A stretch of DNA of 36,926 nt from Akkermansiaceae bacterium (GTDB taxonomy: Bacteria > Verrucomicrobiota > Verrucomicrobiia > Verrucomicrobiales > Akkermansiaceae). A program made the translations under genes and the position numbers. Under the pieces are notes generated by a model. The model saw nothing but the letters and a program-made list of their open reading frames with translations. It was not told where the DNA came from and searched no databases. This document shows positions 15,616 through 24,003 of the stretch, one piece after another (the first letter of the stretch is position 1; each line of letters starts with the position of its first letter). The stretch spans positions 1 to 36,926 of the forward strand of contig CAIRGO010000181.1 of assembly GCA_903878115.1 (NCBI GenBank). The letters run 5' to 3'.

Positions 15616-17073
15616 CTAGGGAGTCGTGAAATCAGCCTTTTCATGCAATGTGTTCAGAATTTCTTGATACACTTGAGGTTCCATTCCTCGATCAGGTGAT
15701 GATTTCATGCAGGAAGAAAACCATTTTTGTAAGGTGTTGCGACGCGCACGATCAAACTTACTGGTAAAAGAATGAGTGACGGAATCGATTTTTAAAATCT
15801 CACGGTCACGTCGTCCGTGAGCCCTAGCAAGAATGTGTTGATGGATGAGCAAAATGGAATCGAGCAGAATCCACGGGAAATTAGGGTTCGATGGCGGTCC
15901 GATCGAGAGTTCTTTGGCCTCGCTCTTTTTGAGTTTCATGCCATCCAAGCTGACGACCAAATTGGGCAGTGAACCACCTTTTAAAAATGCAGCAATGGCC
16001 CCAGTGCTGGCTGCGATTGCGGTAGGAATGCCGTGGGTTAATCCACCGGTGCCGATGTCGATGCTGCCGCCTGCAAGTGCTCCCGTGATGGCTCCTGCCA
16101 CAGTCAGTTGAGCGCGAGAAAGCCCCCATTTTTTCCATGTTTCATTGCTTTCAAAATCAAGTCCTTGGTGATGATTTTCTCGCAAATCAGCTTTTAATAA
16201 GTGATGTCGATAAAGTTTTAGCAATTTTTCGGATGCGGTTTTTTCGAGTTCAGCGAGTTTACGATAATACTCTTTCGATAGTGCAGCGATGTGTTTTTCT
16301 TTGCGCTGCGGAATTTCTAAATCCTGCGCATCGATTGTTTTTTCGCTGCGCAGTAGCAGTGAGGATTCGAGAAAATCAACGATGATTTCAGCGCTCTCTT
16401 CTTCACGATTTTCCCATTCTCGATAGATCAAGTCCACCGTAGTTTCGATAGCGGCACGATGTCTTTCTTCAATTTCCAATAAAGATTTCAGCAGTCGTAA
16501 TCGTTCGTCAAAACGAGCATGATGAGCATTGAATGTCCGCACTAAATTAAACGTAGCTCCTAGACGATTGCGCCATTCTTCTTGGTCGGGACTATTTTGT
16601 TCTTTTTGATTGAGCAATGCCAGACGCGGTCTTCCTGTCCATCGCAGTATTTCCATCTCGGCAAGAAATGCATCGCGCAGAGGTTTGGACGGATCAACAA
16701 TGTAGAGGATGCCCGCGCCTTCGATGAGTGGTTGCAGCAATCTGCATTCATCGGGGAATTCTGCATTACATTCCTGAGAGAATTTTGTGATGTCTTGCAG
16801 TGTAGGTGTCTTTTCTCCCGCGATGTATTGAATTCGTTTCATCGCATCCACAGCGCGAGAAAATCCAGGTGTGTCGAGAAAACGCACTCGTTCTTGCCCA
16901 TCAAGAATCAACGGTAATACTTGCACTTCAGTCGTCTCGCCCGGTGTCGGACTTACGCGAATTTGTGCATCATCATCGATCTCTAACAATGTTGATAAAA
17001 CGGCGGATTTCCCCATATTCACACGTCCTACAACGGCGAAGGCGGGAATGTTTTCTGCGATCCAACGACTCAT
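15616..17073 (-). CDS. DUF3482-family GTPase
   Basis: A 485-residue GTPase. G1/P-loop GRVNMGKS at 16-23, G2-like Thr-rich PTPGETTEV, G3 DTPG, and a G4-like LLNQKE. After the G domain come about 100 helical residues with charged coiled-coil character. Then follows a glycine-rich hydrophobic stretch (AGAITGALAGGSIDIG...) that could insert in or lie on a membrane. This is the usual architecture of the DUF3482 GTPases found beside DUF2868 membrane proteins. The start at 17073 shares ATGA with the stop of the DUF2868 gene; a start at 17094 would overlap further. Cellular role of the pair is not established. Confidence 0.85.
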   Translation of the reverse strand: MSRWIAENIPAFAVVGRVNMGKSAVLSTLLEIDDDAQIRVSPTPGETTEVQVLPLILDGQERVRFLDTPGFSRAVDAMKRIQYIAGEKTPTLQDITKFSQECNAEFPDECRLLQPLIEGAGILYIVDPSKPLRDAFLAEMEILRWTGRPRLALLNQKEQNSPDQEEWRNRLGATFNLVRTFNAHHARFDERLRLLKSLLEIEERHRAAIETTVDLIYREWENREEESAEIIVDFLESSLLLRSEKTIDAQDLEIPQRKEKHIAALSKEYYRKLAELEKTASEKLLKLYRHHLLKADLRENHHQGLDFESNETWKKWGLSRAQLTVAGAITGALAGGSIDIGTGGLTHGIPTAIAASTGAIAAFLKGGSLPNLVVSLDGMKLKKSEAKELSIGPPSNPNFPWILLDSILLIHQHILARAHGRRDREILKIDSVTHSFTSKFDRARRNTLQKWFSSCMKSSPDRGMEPQVYQEILNTLHEKADFTTP

Positions 17074-18392
17074 GGGGTAGGGGGGTAAAAGCATAGCTCT
17101 AGATGAGGGTCATTCACACCATCTGCAAACTGCTGCCACTGTTGTTGTTCTTCGTGTTGCGGTTTCGATACATCGCATAGACATAGAATCACGATTCGTT
17201 TATTCGCACTGTAACTTCGGATTTTTTTCAAAAGTGCCTGCATTTCTGGAATTGATAATGACCATGATTCGACGAGTAACACAAATCCAGCCGGAGCATT
17301 GCGCAAGGCAACTTGTGCTGCCGTCGATTGGCTAGCATCCATGACACCTGTGCGCTCCCATGCCACAGGATTCATCCGTAAATGTTGCAGCAAAAATGGT
17401 CGCAGCAATTCTTGGTTCGGGTTAATGCCCCCTACGTCGATCACCAATGCACCATCTAGAGGTCCTTGTGTGGGTTCTGATCGACGCACCCCGTCGAGCG
17501 CGCGCCATAGTTTGCGATGATGTGGTGCTTGGAAGGATAATTGCTTTAGTTTTCTCCGTTCATTGATCGAGCAGACGATGCTAAAAAAGATGCGTGGGAT
17601 GATTCCCCAAATGATGAGGCACATGACTAAATAAGGCCACCATGTTGTCTGATTAGGTAGCTGAGATGTTTCATTTGGTATCCAGCGCGAACCATGCACA
17701 TCTGGCACGGCATGAGGGAGCCAACTAGCCCATGGAAATGAAGAAAATTTCACAAAAATCGTTAGGATTTTTTCTGTCATATTTTCGGTGGTGGACTCCC
17801 AGTAGAAACCTATGTGACGAAAGGAAATTAGCCATGCTAAGGCACACGCAGCACCAAGGTGAAAGCATATTGCTATGGACTGTAGGTAACGCGATAAGCG
17901 CCATGCCAGAACCGTGGACACTTCACTGGGGCTTACGCATACGGAATCGGCTATCCATCGTTTCGTGATAGCAACCAGTAAGCTGCCCATGATACTATAT
18001 GATGTCAGATGACGTCTCACCAACATCAGAAAAAGTCCACAGCAAAAAATCACCCATGGCAGGAAAAGTGTTAGTGCCAGAAAAAGCATCACGTCAAGCC
18101 TTGCATGATCTTTATGATAGCATCCCCACGCACTTCCAGCGGCGGAGAAAAAGACGATCATGCAGCAAAAAAATGTCGCGGCAACTAAAGCAGAGATAGT
18201 CGCATTTCCTCGATGTGGCGATGCTTGTGTTTCTGTCCACCATAACAATCCTTGGCGTTTTCTCTCCACCTCATCGCCGTTGAGATTGCGAATATTTTCA
18301 CAGAGATCAGGTAACGGTGATGACTCACGTTCTTTACTACTGGCTGACTCGAAATCGATCAGTTTTTGCAACGTCCAGCGAGAATATTTCAT
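17070..18392 (-). CDS. DUF2868-family membrane protein
   Basis: A 440-residue protein with an N-terminal soluble part typical of DUF2868 (TLQKLIDFESASSKERES), four hydrophobic segments (about 65-90, 100-125, 172-190 and 255-278), and a C-terminal cytoplasmic domain from about residue 310. That domain has a Rossmann-like feel (GALVIDVGGINPNQELL, GFVLLVESWSLSIPEMQ, KRIVILCLCDVS). DUF2868 genes are commonly found directly before DUF3482 GTPase genes, as here, so the two proteins probably form a membrane complex. The ATG at 18392 overlaps the purN stop by four bases (ATGA); the longer frame from 18419 is rejected. Confidence 0.85.
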   Translation of the reverse strand: MKYSRWTLQKLIDFESASSKERESSPLPDLCENIRNLNGDEVERKRQGLLWWTETQASPHRGNATISALVAATFFCCMIVFFSAAGSAWGCYHKDHARLDVMLFLALTLFLPWVIFCCGLFLMLVRRHLTSYSIMGSLLVAITKRWIADSVCVSPSEVSTVLAWRLSRYLQSIAICFHLGAACALAWLISFRHIGFYWESTTENMTEKILTIFVKFSSFPWASWLPHAVPDVHGSRWIPNETSQLPNQTTWWPYLVMCLIIWGIIPRIFFSIVCSINERRKLKQLSFQAPHHRKLWRALDGVRRSEPTQGPLDGALVIDVGGINPNQELLRPFLLQHLRMNPVAWERTGVMDASQSTAAQVALRNAPAGFVLLVESWSLSIPEMQALLKKIRSYSANKRIVILCLCDVSKPQHEEQQQWQQFADGVNDPHLELCFYPPTP

Positions 18393-18976
18393 GCAAGTAA
18401 TTTTCTGGCTAAGGTGCATACTGCTTGCGGATATATCAGGTGTTCTTGTTCTTGAATCCGCGCGTGCAATGATGTGTAGGAATCATTTTCTAACACGGGC
18501 ACTTTCGCTTGAAGGATGGGCGTACCTGTATCCATGCCGGAATCAACAAAATGCACCGTGCATCCAGTCTCTGGTGCTTTTTCATCGAGTGCTTGTTTCC
18601 AAGCTTCTAGGCCGGGGAACGCCGGCAGCAATGAGGGATGAACGTTGATGATTTTGTTAGGAAATGCATCTAACAAAGGAGCTTTGATCAAGCGCATGAA
18701 CCCTGCTAGGCAAACCAGATCTACTCCAGCTTCACGTAATGCCTGCGCCACTTCATGCTGTGCCTCAATTGGGAACTTGGTGCTGAATCCGCGACAGTCA
18801 ATGACTGCGTGTTTGATGCCTGATTCACGCGCGCGGTGCAACAGTGCTGCGCTAGAATTGTCACTCATGACTAATGCGATTTCCGCTTCCAAGGTGCCGG
18901 CAACGATAGCATCGTGCAGAGCTTGGAAATTAGATCCCGAGCCTGAACCGAGGATGCCGAGACGTATGGCGCGCAT
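18389..18976 (-). CDS. purN: Phosphoribosylglycinamide formyltransferase
   Basis: Third step of purine synthesis: 10-formyl-THF plus GAR gives FGAR. The 195 residues include the phosphate loop GSGSGSNF (10-17), folate-contact AGFMRLI (91-97), and the catalytic triad Asn111-His113-Asp149 (NVHPSLLPAFPG and GMDTG; E. coli Asn106, His108, Asp144). Length is slightly short of E. coli (212) and normal for the family. The purN-DUF2868-DUF3482 genes are joined by ATGA overlaps. The -10 of the promoter ends 6 bases before the ATG and there is no Shine-Dalgarno. Confidence 0.96.
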   Translation of the reverse strand: MRAIRLGILGSGSGSNFQALHDAIVAGTLEAEIALVMSDNSSAALLHRARESGIKHAVIDCRGFSTKFPIEAQHEVAQALREAGVDLVCLAGFMRLIKAPLLDAFPNKIINVHPSLLPAFPGLEAWKQALDEKAPETGCTVHFVDSGMDTGTPILQAKVPVLENDSYTSLHARIQEQEHLIYPQAVCTLARKLLA

Positions 18977-18982
18977 GAAGCA

Positions 18983-19011
18983 AAGTTAGAGTAACGAGAC
19001 GAGCGAATCAA
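18983..19011 (-). promoter_or_regulatory. purN promoter
   Basis: Minus strand TTGATT (19006-19011), 17 bases, TAACTT (18983-18988), then TGCTTC and the ATG. The expected transcription start falls on or next to the start codon. Confidence 0.55.
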
Positions 19012-19022
19012 CTGATTTTGTG

Positions 19023-19877
19023 TCACAGTGTGAGTCCGTGGCGATTCCAGAGATTATTTAATTCACCATGGCTGCCGCTAAACACATTGCGCTCCACGGG
19101 ACGATCAAGATTGCCAAAATAGGGGCTAAATCCGCGATAAACTTTTGGCGAGGAACGTCCACCTTCCCAGTTGACGCCACCGTATTGCCAGAATGACCAA
19201 TTGTTCCAGACATCATACTGTTTCGCTAAGCCTGTTGCCGTCACGGGTGCTGGGAAGCACTTACACGCACCACCATCGTGTGAATACAGCGCAGCCCAAT
19301 ACGGACAGCGACGCAGGCGGTTTTTGGTGGCTTCGTCCGCGCCATTGAGTAACACGCGCATGCGCTCGCTGTTTTCCAAATACACCACGCAATCGACTCC
19401 GCAGCGTTCTTTTACCTGATCCAAAAAGCGCGTCATGTGGGACAATGACGAGTTCGTATCAAAGTCAGCGCACATCATCACTTTTTCATTTTTCCATGAT
19501 CGACTGCGACCAATGCTCGTCATGCGGTTCACGAATTGATCGGCTTGCGCTACCGCATCAACGCTTGCGATGGTTCGATAATAAGCACCCACCAGCATGT
19601 CATTTTGATCTGCGGAAGCGAGAAACGTAGCGCATTTTTCATCGAGCACGCCACCTTTACCGCAACGAGCAATCAGGCCCATCGCGCCATTATCTCGCAG
19701 GGCACTGACATCATTGGGTGAGTATGATCGCCCCGCGCGTTGTTTTTCTTTCGGGTCATAGGCTGAAACATTGACGACTTGCACACCGCGGGATGATCCA
19801 GCGGAACCCACTCCGCAATGAGTAAGAAGTGAGGTGAATAAAATTAATGTTAGAGCGAATATAATCCTTCGTTTCAT
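19023..19877 (-). CDS. GH25 lysozyme-like lipoprotein with altered catalytic residues
   Basis: A 284-residue protein with a lipoprotein-type signal (hydrophobic 4-18, box LLTHC at 17-21). The His before Cys is unusual, so lipidation is only probable. The fold resembles GH25 muramidases: VVNVSAYD (34-41) stands for the DVSxYQ opening, MMCADFDTN (134-142) for the DxE strand, FWQYGG (229-234) for the WQY strand, and VERNVFSGS (261-269) for the VDxNxF end. Three of the four acidic positions differ (Asn36, Asp140, Glu262), and only Asp138 is kept. The start at 19877 is set by the signal peptide; an upstream start would run through the divergent promoter region. It may bind rather than cut peptidoglycan. 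Confidence 0.7.
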   Translation of the reverse strand: MKRRIIFALTLILFTSLLTHCGVGSAGSSRGVQVVNVSAYDPKEKQRAGRSYSPNDVSALRDNGAMGLIARCGKGGVLDEKCATFLASADQNDMLVGAYYRTIASVDAVAQADQFVNRMTSIGRSRSWKNEKVMMCADFDTNSSLSHMTRFLDQVKERCGVDCVVYLENSERMRVLLNGADEATKNRLRRCPYWAALYSHDGGACKCFPAPVTATGLAKQYDVWNNWSFWQYGGVNWEGGRSSPKVYRGFSPYFGNLDRPVERNVFSGSHGELNNLWNRHGLTL

Positions 19878-19882
19878 GCAGA

Positions 19883-19909
19883 ATATTAGATCATATGATG
19901 CATTCTCAA
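19883..19909 (-). promoter_or_regulatory. Promoter of the GH25-like gene
   Basis: Minus strand TTGAGA (19904-19909), 15 bases, TAATAT (19883-19888), then 5 bases to the ATG at 19877. The -10 is strong and the spacer is short. Divergent to the promoter at 19951. Confidence 0.45.
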
Positions 19910-19950
19910 GCAAGCAGGATGATGAAGATTGCAAAATAAAATGATGCATC

Positions 19951-19979
19951 TTGACGATAAGCGCTGTGCAGTGCATAAA
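19951..19979 (+). promoter_or_regulatory. Promoter of the secreted-unknown/SET operon
   Basis: TTGACG (19951-19956), 17 bases, CATAAA (19974-19979), then TGCGCC and ATG at 19986. No Shine-Dalgarno; a leaderless start is suggested. Confidence 0.5.
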
Positions 19980-19985
19980 TGCGCC

Positions 19986-20597
19986 ATGCGAAATATTCTC
20001 TCTATTTTGATGGTTCTCAGCTCGGTGGCTAGCTTGCCTGCGCAGACGACTGCTCCTTTAGAGGTAGTGAACTCTTCGATCACGGCGGTGAATGACCTTG
20101 GCAAAGAAGTAGTATTAGGCAAATACAAAACTGCCTTGGATCGTATGTATCCACCTTGGAAAAGTCGCCTAGCAAGAAGGCTCGGCGGGGAAGAAAAAAT
20201 GACGCAGCAGTTCGAGCAGTTGAAAGCGGAAATGCTCAAGCAGGGCACTAGTATGGTTTCCTTTAAATCGTATGGTTTTCCTAAAGTTTTTGAATGCTAT
20301 CCCGGAAAAAAAGTAGAAATCGTTGATGGCAAGGAAGTGGAAGTGTTGATCTCTACCAAGTGGCTGATATTAATTCCCACGGAAACTCGCTATCGGATTA
20401 TGAATGGTAATGAGTTTATGGTGATCGAAAGCAAAGGCTTTCAGGTGGCAATTTCAGATAAAGATAAAATTGAATGGTCATTCATCGATGGCGCAGGTTT
20501 GGTAGTACAAGACCTTCGCAGTCTTTTCATCTCGCTGCCGCAGGATATGGTATTGCCAGAAACTGTGCGTCGTGAAGTACCAAAGAGCGAACAATAA
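19986..20597 (+). CDS. Secreted protein of unknown function
   Basis: A 203-residue protein with a signal peptide (MRNILSILMVLSSVASLPAQ). The rest is a mixed alpha/beta domain with helix-rich 30-90 (EQLKAEMLKQGTSM) and strand-rich 90-165 (STKWLILIPTETRYRI, MVIESKGFQVAIS, IEWSFIDGAG). No family recognised; the second half feels like a small secreted barrel or sandwich domain. The start at 19986 is chosen over 19929 because it begins the signal peptide and lies 6 bases after the -10 box. It is followed after 11 bases by the SET-domain gene, so the two are probably co-transcribed. Confidence 0.7.
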   Translation: MRNILSILMVLSSVASLPAQTTAPLEVVNSSITAVNDLGKEVVLGKYKTALDRMYPPWKSRLARRLGGEEKMTQQFEQLKAEMLKQGTSMVSFKSYGFPKVFECYPGKKVEIVDGKEVEVLISTKWLILIPTETRYRIMNGNEFMVIESKGFQVAISDKDKIEWSFIDGAGLVVQDLRSLFISLPQDMVLPETVRREVPKSEQ

Positions 20598-20608
20598 GAT
20601 CCCGTAGC

Positions 20609-21217
20609 ATGTCAAAAAAATTAAGCAAAGCCGAAAAGCAGGCTAAGTATATTCGTAAGTTCAAAAAAATGTGGGAGCGTAGTCAAAGCGAACTGTGTGA
20701 AGTAAGAAATTCTTCCATTCATGGTCGCGGGGTTTACGCGACTCGGTTGATCAAAAAAGATGAAAAAATCATCGAATACGTGGGTGAACTTATCGACAAA
20801 GAAGAAAGTGAACGTCGTGCTAATGTTCAAGCGGAGAAAGCGGCCAAACATGGCGATGCGGCGGTTTACATTTTCACTATTGATGAAGAGTATGATCTCG
20901 ATGGCAACTTGCCCTGGAACACAGCCCGTTTGATCAATCATTCCTGCGATCCTAATTGCCAAGCGTGGATCGATGGCAACCGGATTTTTATCCACGCGCT
21001 GAAACAGATCAAAATAGAGGAAGAGTTATCTTTCGACTATGGTTTCGATGTCGATACATGGGAGGATCATCCCTGCCGATGCGGCAAGCAAGCCTGTGTC
21101 GGCCACATCGTTAGCCGCGATCAGTGGAGTGAATTGCACAAACGCAAACAGGCAAAAAAAGCGCCCGCCGCGAAAAAATCTCACCAATCAGCGAGTCGCA
21201 AACCTACGACGAAATAG
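20609..21217 (+). CDS. SET-domain protein-lysine methyltransferase
   Basis: S-adenosylmethionine-dependent lysine methyltransferase of the eukaryote-like SET family. The 202 residues contain the SET opening (IHGRGVYATRLIKKDEKIIEYVGELI, about 37-62), the pseudoknot motifs NHSCDPNC (110-117) and EEELSFDY (137-144), and a post-SET zinc cluster CRCGKQAC (156-163). Both ends are Lys-rich; the tail (174-202) is nearly all Lys, Ala, Ser and Gln and resembles a histone H1-like tail that could bind DNA or be self-methylated. Its 3' end overlaps the convergent outer-membrane gene by 37 bases. Target in this bacterium is unknown. Confidence 0.9.
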   Translation: MSKKLSKAEKQAKYIRKFKKMWERSQSELCEVRNSSIHGRGVYATRLIKKDEKIIEYVGELIDKEESERRANVQAEKAAKHGDAAVYIFTIDEEYDLDGNLPWNTARLINHSCDPNCQAWIDGNRIFIHALKQIKIEEELSFDYGFDVDTWEDHPCRCGKQACVGHIVSRDQWSELHKRKQAKKAPAAKKSHQSASRKPTTK

Positions 21218-22035
21218 GTGCTGCTATCTGCATCGTCCTCGTAGATTTTTTTACCGCTACTTGAGCTGATTTCGCTTAGGTTGTTAAGCGTTAGGCCACC
21301 ACCGGCATAGACCCAAAGATTTTCTCCGATACGATGCTCCACGCTAACTCCTAGATTATAGCTGTTGAGATTCAGATCGTTAGATTTGCCAGATCCACCA
21401 GCATTCACATTCCATTGTCCACCGCCAGGTTGACCTGTGAAGCGCACATTCCAGTCTTCAGATAGCATGTAACGCGCTTCCAAAACTGGACCGATTAAGG
21501 AAACTTTCCACTGTTCCGTTGGATTCCAGATGAAACCGACAAATGGGATGATTGATGGCTCGCCCGTAAAACGTAAATAGGCGAGACCAAAATTTAAGGA
21601 AAATTTATCGGAAAATTGATAGGAGGCACCGCCAAATGCATCAAGGTAGAAATCATCGCTTGTGACAACATCAAAGTCAGTCGCAATCCCTGGTCTTAGT
21701 TGTAGATTGTATGACCATGGATTACCTTCTTCACGTCGCAGCAAGTTCAATTGCAGTTCGATTTCGTGAAGGTCAGTGATGTCGTCGTATTTGACATCTT
21801 GAAATTCAGCGTCGGTGAGCGTATAGCGAAAGCCGGGAATGAACACAATCGAGTTTCCTAACGATGTTGGTTTGTTAGAGGTAATTTGAAGCAAATAACG
21901 ATCGTATGACATGCTGCCGCCGTCATCAAAATCAGCTTCGTTCATATGTGAATATTGAAAACGACCCACGGTAGAGTCGATATCATTGGCATAAACAAAA
22001 AAAGGAATGAATGCGAGGAGAGATGCGAATTTCAT
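21181..22035 (-). CDS. Outer-membrane beta-barrel protein
   Basis: A 284-residue protein with a signal peptide (MKFASLLAFIPFFVYA). Alternating amphipathic strands follow through to the end (for example FSLNFGLAYLRFTGEPSIIP, NLWVYAGGGLTLNNLSEI) and it closes in FVVGLRLADW with a terminal Trp, as BAM substrates do. It resembles uncharacterised barrel families such as DUF6268. Likely porin or surface structural protein; no substrate is apparent. The 3' end overlaps the SET gene in the opposite direction. A promoter lies upstream at 22064-22091. Confidence 0.75.
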   Translation of the reverse strand: MKFASLLAFIPFFVYANDIDSTVGRFQYSHMNEADFDDGGSMSYDRYLLQITSNKPTSLGNSIVFIPGFRYTLTDAEFQDVKYDDITDLHEIELQLNLLRREEGNPWSYNLQLRPGIATDFDVVTSDDFYLDAFGGASYQFSDKFSLNFGLAYLRFTGEPSIIPFVGFIWNPTEQWKVSLIGPVLEARYMLSEDWNVRFTGQPGGGQWNVNAGGSGKSNDLNLNSYNLGVSVEHRIGENLWVYAGGGLTLNNLSEISSSSGKKIYEDDADSSTYFVVGLRLADW

Positions 22036-22063
22036 AAGTAGTGTGAGTTTGGTTTACTGAGTG

Positions 22064-22091
22064 ATTATGAACTAATTTAGTGAAAAGACAA
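22064..22091 (-). promoter_or_regulatory. Promoter of the outer-membrane protein gene
   Basis: Minus strand TTGTCT (22086-22091), 16 bases, CATAAT (22064-22069), predicted start near 22057, leaving a leader of about 22 bases. Good match to sigma70 boxes. Confidence 0.5.
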
Positions 22092-22194
22092 GGATGATTT
22101 CGTCCCGGACAAAGTTTGAGTATCTGCTTTTTAGAAAAAAGGCTTGGTCATCTTGGTGATGATGTTTACCTTTCAAGCACCACTTTTTTCAGCC

Positions 22195-23982
22195 ATGCCG
22201 ACCATTCGTATTCTTCCTGACATTCTCGCCAGCCAAGTAGCTGCGGGAGAGGTCGTGGAGCGGCCATCGAGCGTTGTGAAAGAATTGGTGGAGAATTCGA
22301 TTGATGCTCAAGCGCGCGAAATTCTCGTGGAAATCGAGCGTGGTGGCACAGCATTGATTCGGGTCACTGACGATGGCAGCGGCATGGAGCGAGAGGATGC
22401 CTTGCTCTCGTTAGAGCGTCATGCCACCAGCAAACTGCGTTTATCGAGCGATCTGAATGCAATTGCAACGCTAGGCTTCCGCGGAGAAGCTGTGCCTAGC
22501 ATTGCTAGTGTTTCTCGCTTTCGTTTGATCACGCGAGAGCGTGCTGAAATCGCGGGTACGGAGATCATCGTAGATGGTGGAAAAGTCAAGGACGTGCGTG
22601 ATGCGGGTGCCGCTCCGGGGACATCGATCGAGGTGCGGCAGTTATTTTTCAATATTCCTGCGCGCAGGAAATTTCTCAAGGCGGAGACCACTGAGGCATC
22701 ACATGTGGAGCATGAAGTTCGACTGCATGCATTGGCGGCAGAGACCGTGCGTTTCCGCTATCGGCGCGATGGAACGGATATTTTTGATCTGCCAGCAGTG
22801 GCAGGGAAGGGAGATCGATTGCGACATTTGTTAGGTGTGGATACAGCTAGTGAATTGATCGAAGTTCCTTCCTATCTCGGCAATGGTTTTTCCGTAGAGG
22901 GATTTTTGTTGCCTGCTGTGCATGCGCGTAAAGGCAGGCGCCATCAATGTGTTTTTTTGAATGGTCGACCGATTGAAGATGCGGCGATAGCTCGTGGATT
23001 GATTGAGGGATTTAAAGGTGGCCTCATGGAGGGAATGCATCCCGCCGCATGGTTATGGTTAGAGATGGAGCCGCATTTGGTAGATGTGAATGTACATCCT
23101 GCAAAGCGTGAAGTACGTTTTCATCGTCCTCTCGATGTGCGTGATGGCGTCGCCCAGGCGGTGATGCAAGCATGGCAGCCACTGATCAAGAATACCAAGC
23201 CTGCTCTCAGCGTGCCGTCAGACTTACCGCCAGCTGCGGATGTTCCTGGACGGGTGAAAAGTTTTGTCTCGCAAGCACCAGTTCCTTCCGTAACCCATGC
23301 TATTCCCATCGCTGCGCCGTCGCGCGCATGGATGACTAACGCCACACAGCAACAGTTACCGATCCAAGAAGCGCCAGCGCCCACCGTTGCTAGCGCCCTG
23401 CCAAAGCGCGGTGCGGCTGCGTTTCGTTTCATCGGCATTGTGTCGTCGCGTTTTATTGTATTAGAGAGTGCGGATGGCCTAGTGTTATTTGATCCACGCG
23501 CTGCAAGAGAGCGTATCGTCTATGAGCAGATGATGCTGGCAGAAAAAAAAGGTGTCGATGCACAAGGTCTGCTCGTACCCCTGTTGTTAGAGATGGATCC
23601 ACGGGAAAAAGATTTGGTCATGCGCTACCGTGATCGTTTCATGGCCGCTGGGCTTGACCTCGGAGAGTTTGGTGGTGGCACGATGCAGCTCCGTAGTTTT
23701 CCTGCCTGCTTGAAAATTGCCGATCCTAGGGAGTTTTTGCATGAAGTCATCGATGACTTACTTGCGGGTGGCTCAGGCGGCGCGCAGATGGCATTTGATC
23801 GTCTTGCCAAGGCTCTCGCAAAACGTGCAGGGCGAGAGCAGTCAGCCAATGAAGACAACGCAATGATTCTGTTAGATGAATTGTTTACTTGTGATTTGCC
23901 ATATTGCGCAGCGGACGGACGGCCCACGCTAACGGAATTTTCCTTACGTGAACTGGAGCGTAGATTCGGTTGCAAAATCTGA
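22195..23982 (+). CDS. mutL: DNA mismatch repair protein MutL
   Basis: ATPase that links MutS to strand incision. The 595 residues start at ATG 22195 (PTIRILPDILASQVAAGEVVERP), which matches the family start; the frame extends 51 bases upstream without homology. GHKL motifs: ELVENSIDAQA, DDGSGM, GFRGEAVPSIA and GTSIEVRQLFFNIPAR; then VDVNVHPAKREVRF. The linker (about 325-405) is Pro/Ala-rich. In the C-terminal domain the endonuclease motif DQHAxxE is replaced by DPRAARE (from residue 433), and CPHGRP by CAADGRP (from residue 571), so nuclease activity is probably lost. Next gene follows 21 bases later. Confidence 0.96.
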   Translation: MPTIRILPDILASQVAAGEVVERPSSVVKELVENSIDAQAREILVEIERGGTALIRVTDDGSGMEREDALLSLERHATSKLRLSSDLNAIATLGFRGEAVPSIASVSRFRLITRERAEIAGTEIIVDGGKVKDVRDAGAAPGTSIEVRQLFFNIPARRKFLKAETTEASHVEHEVRLHALAAETVRFRYRRDGTDIFDLPAVAGKGDRLRHLLGVDTASELIEVPSYLGNGFSVEGFLLPAVHARKGRRHQCVFLNGRPIEDAAIARGLIEGFKGGLMEGMHPAAWLWLEMEPHLVDVNVHPAKREVRFHRPLDVRDGVAQAVMQAWQPLIKNTKPALSVPSDLPPAADVPGRVKSFVSQAPVPSVTHAIPIAAPSRAWMTNATQQQLPIQEAPAPTVASALPKRGAAAFRFIGIVSSRFIVLESADGLVLFDPRAARERIVYEQMMLAEKKGVDAQGLLVPLLLEMDPREKDLVMRYRDRFMAAGLDLGEFGGGTMQLRSFPACLKIADPREFLHEVIDDLLAGGSGGAQMAFDRLAKALAKRAGREQSANEDNAMILLDELFTCDLPYCAADGRPTLTEFSLRELERRFGCKI

Positions 23983-24003
23983 ACGTCATGATAGCATTCA
24001 TGA

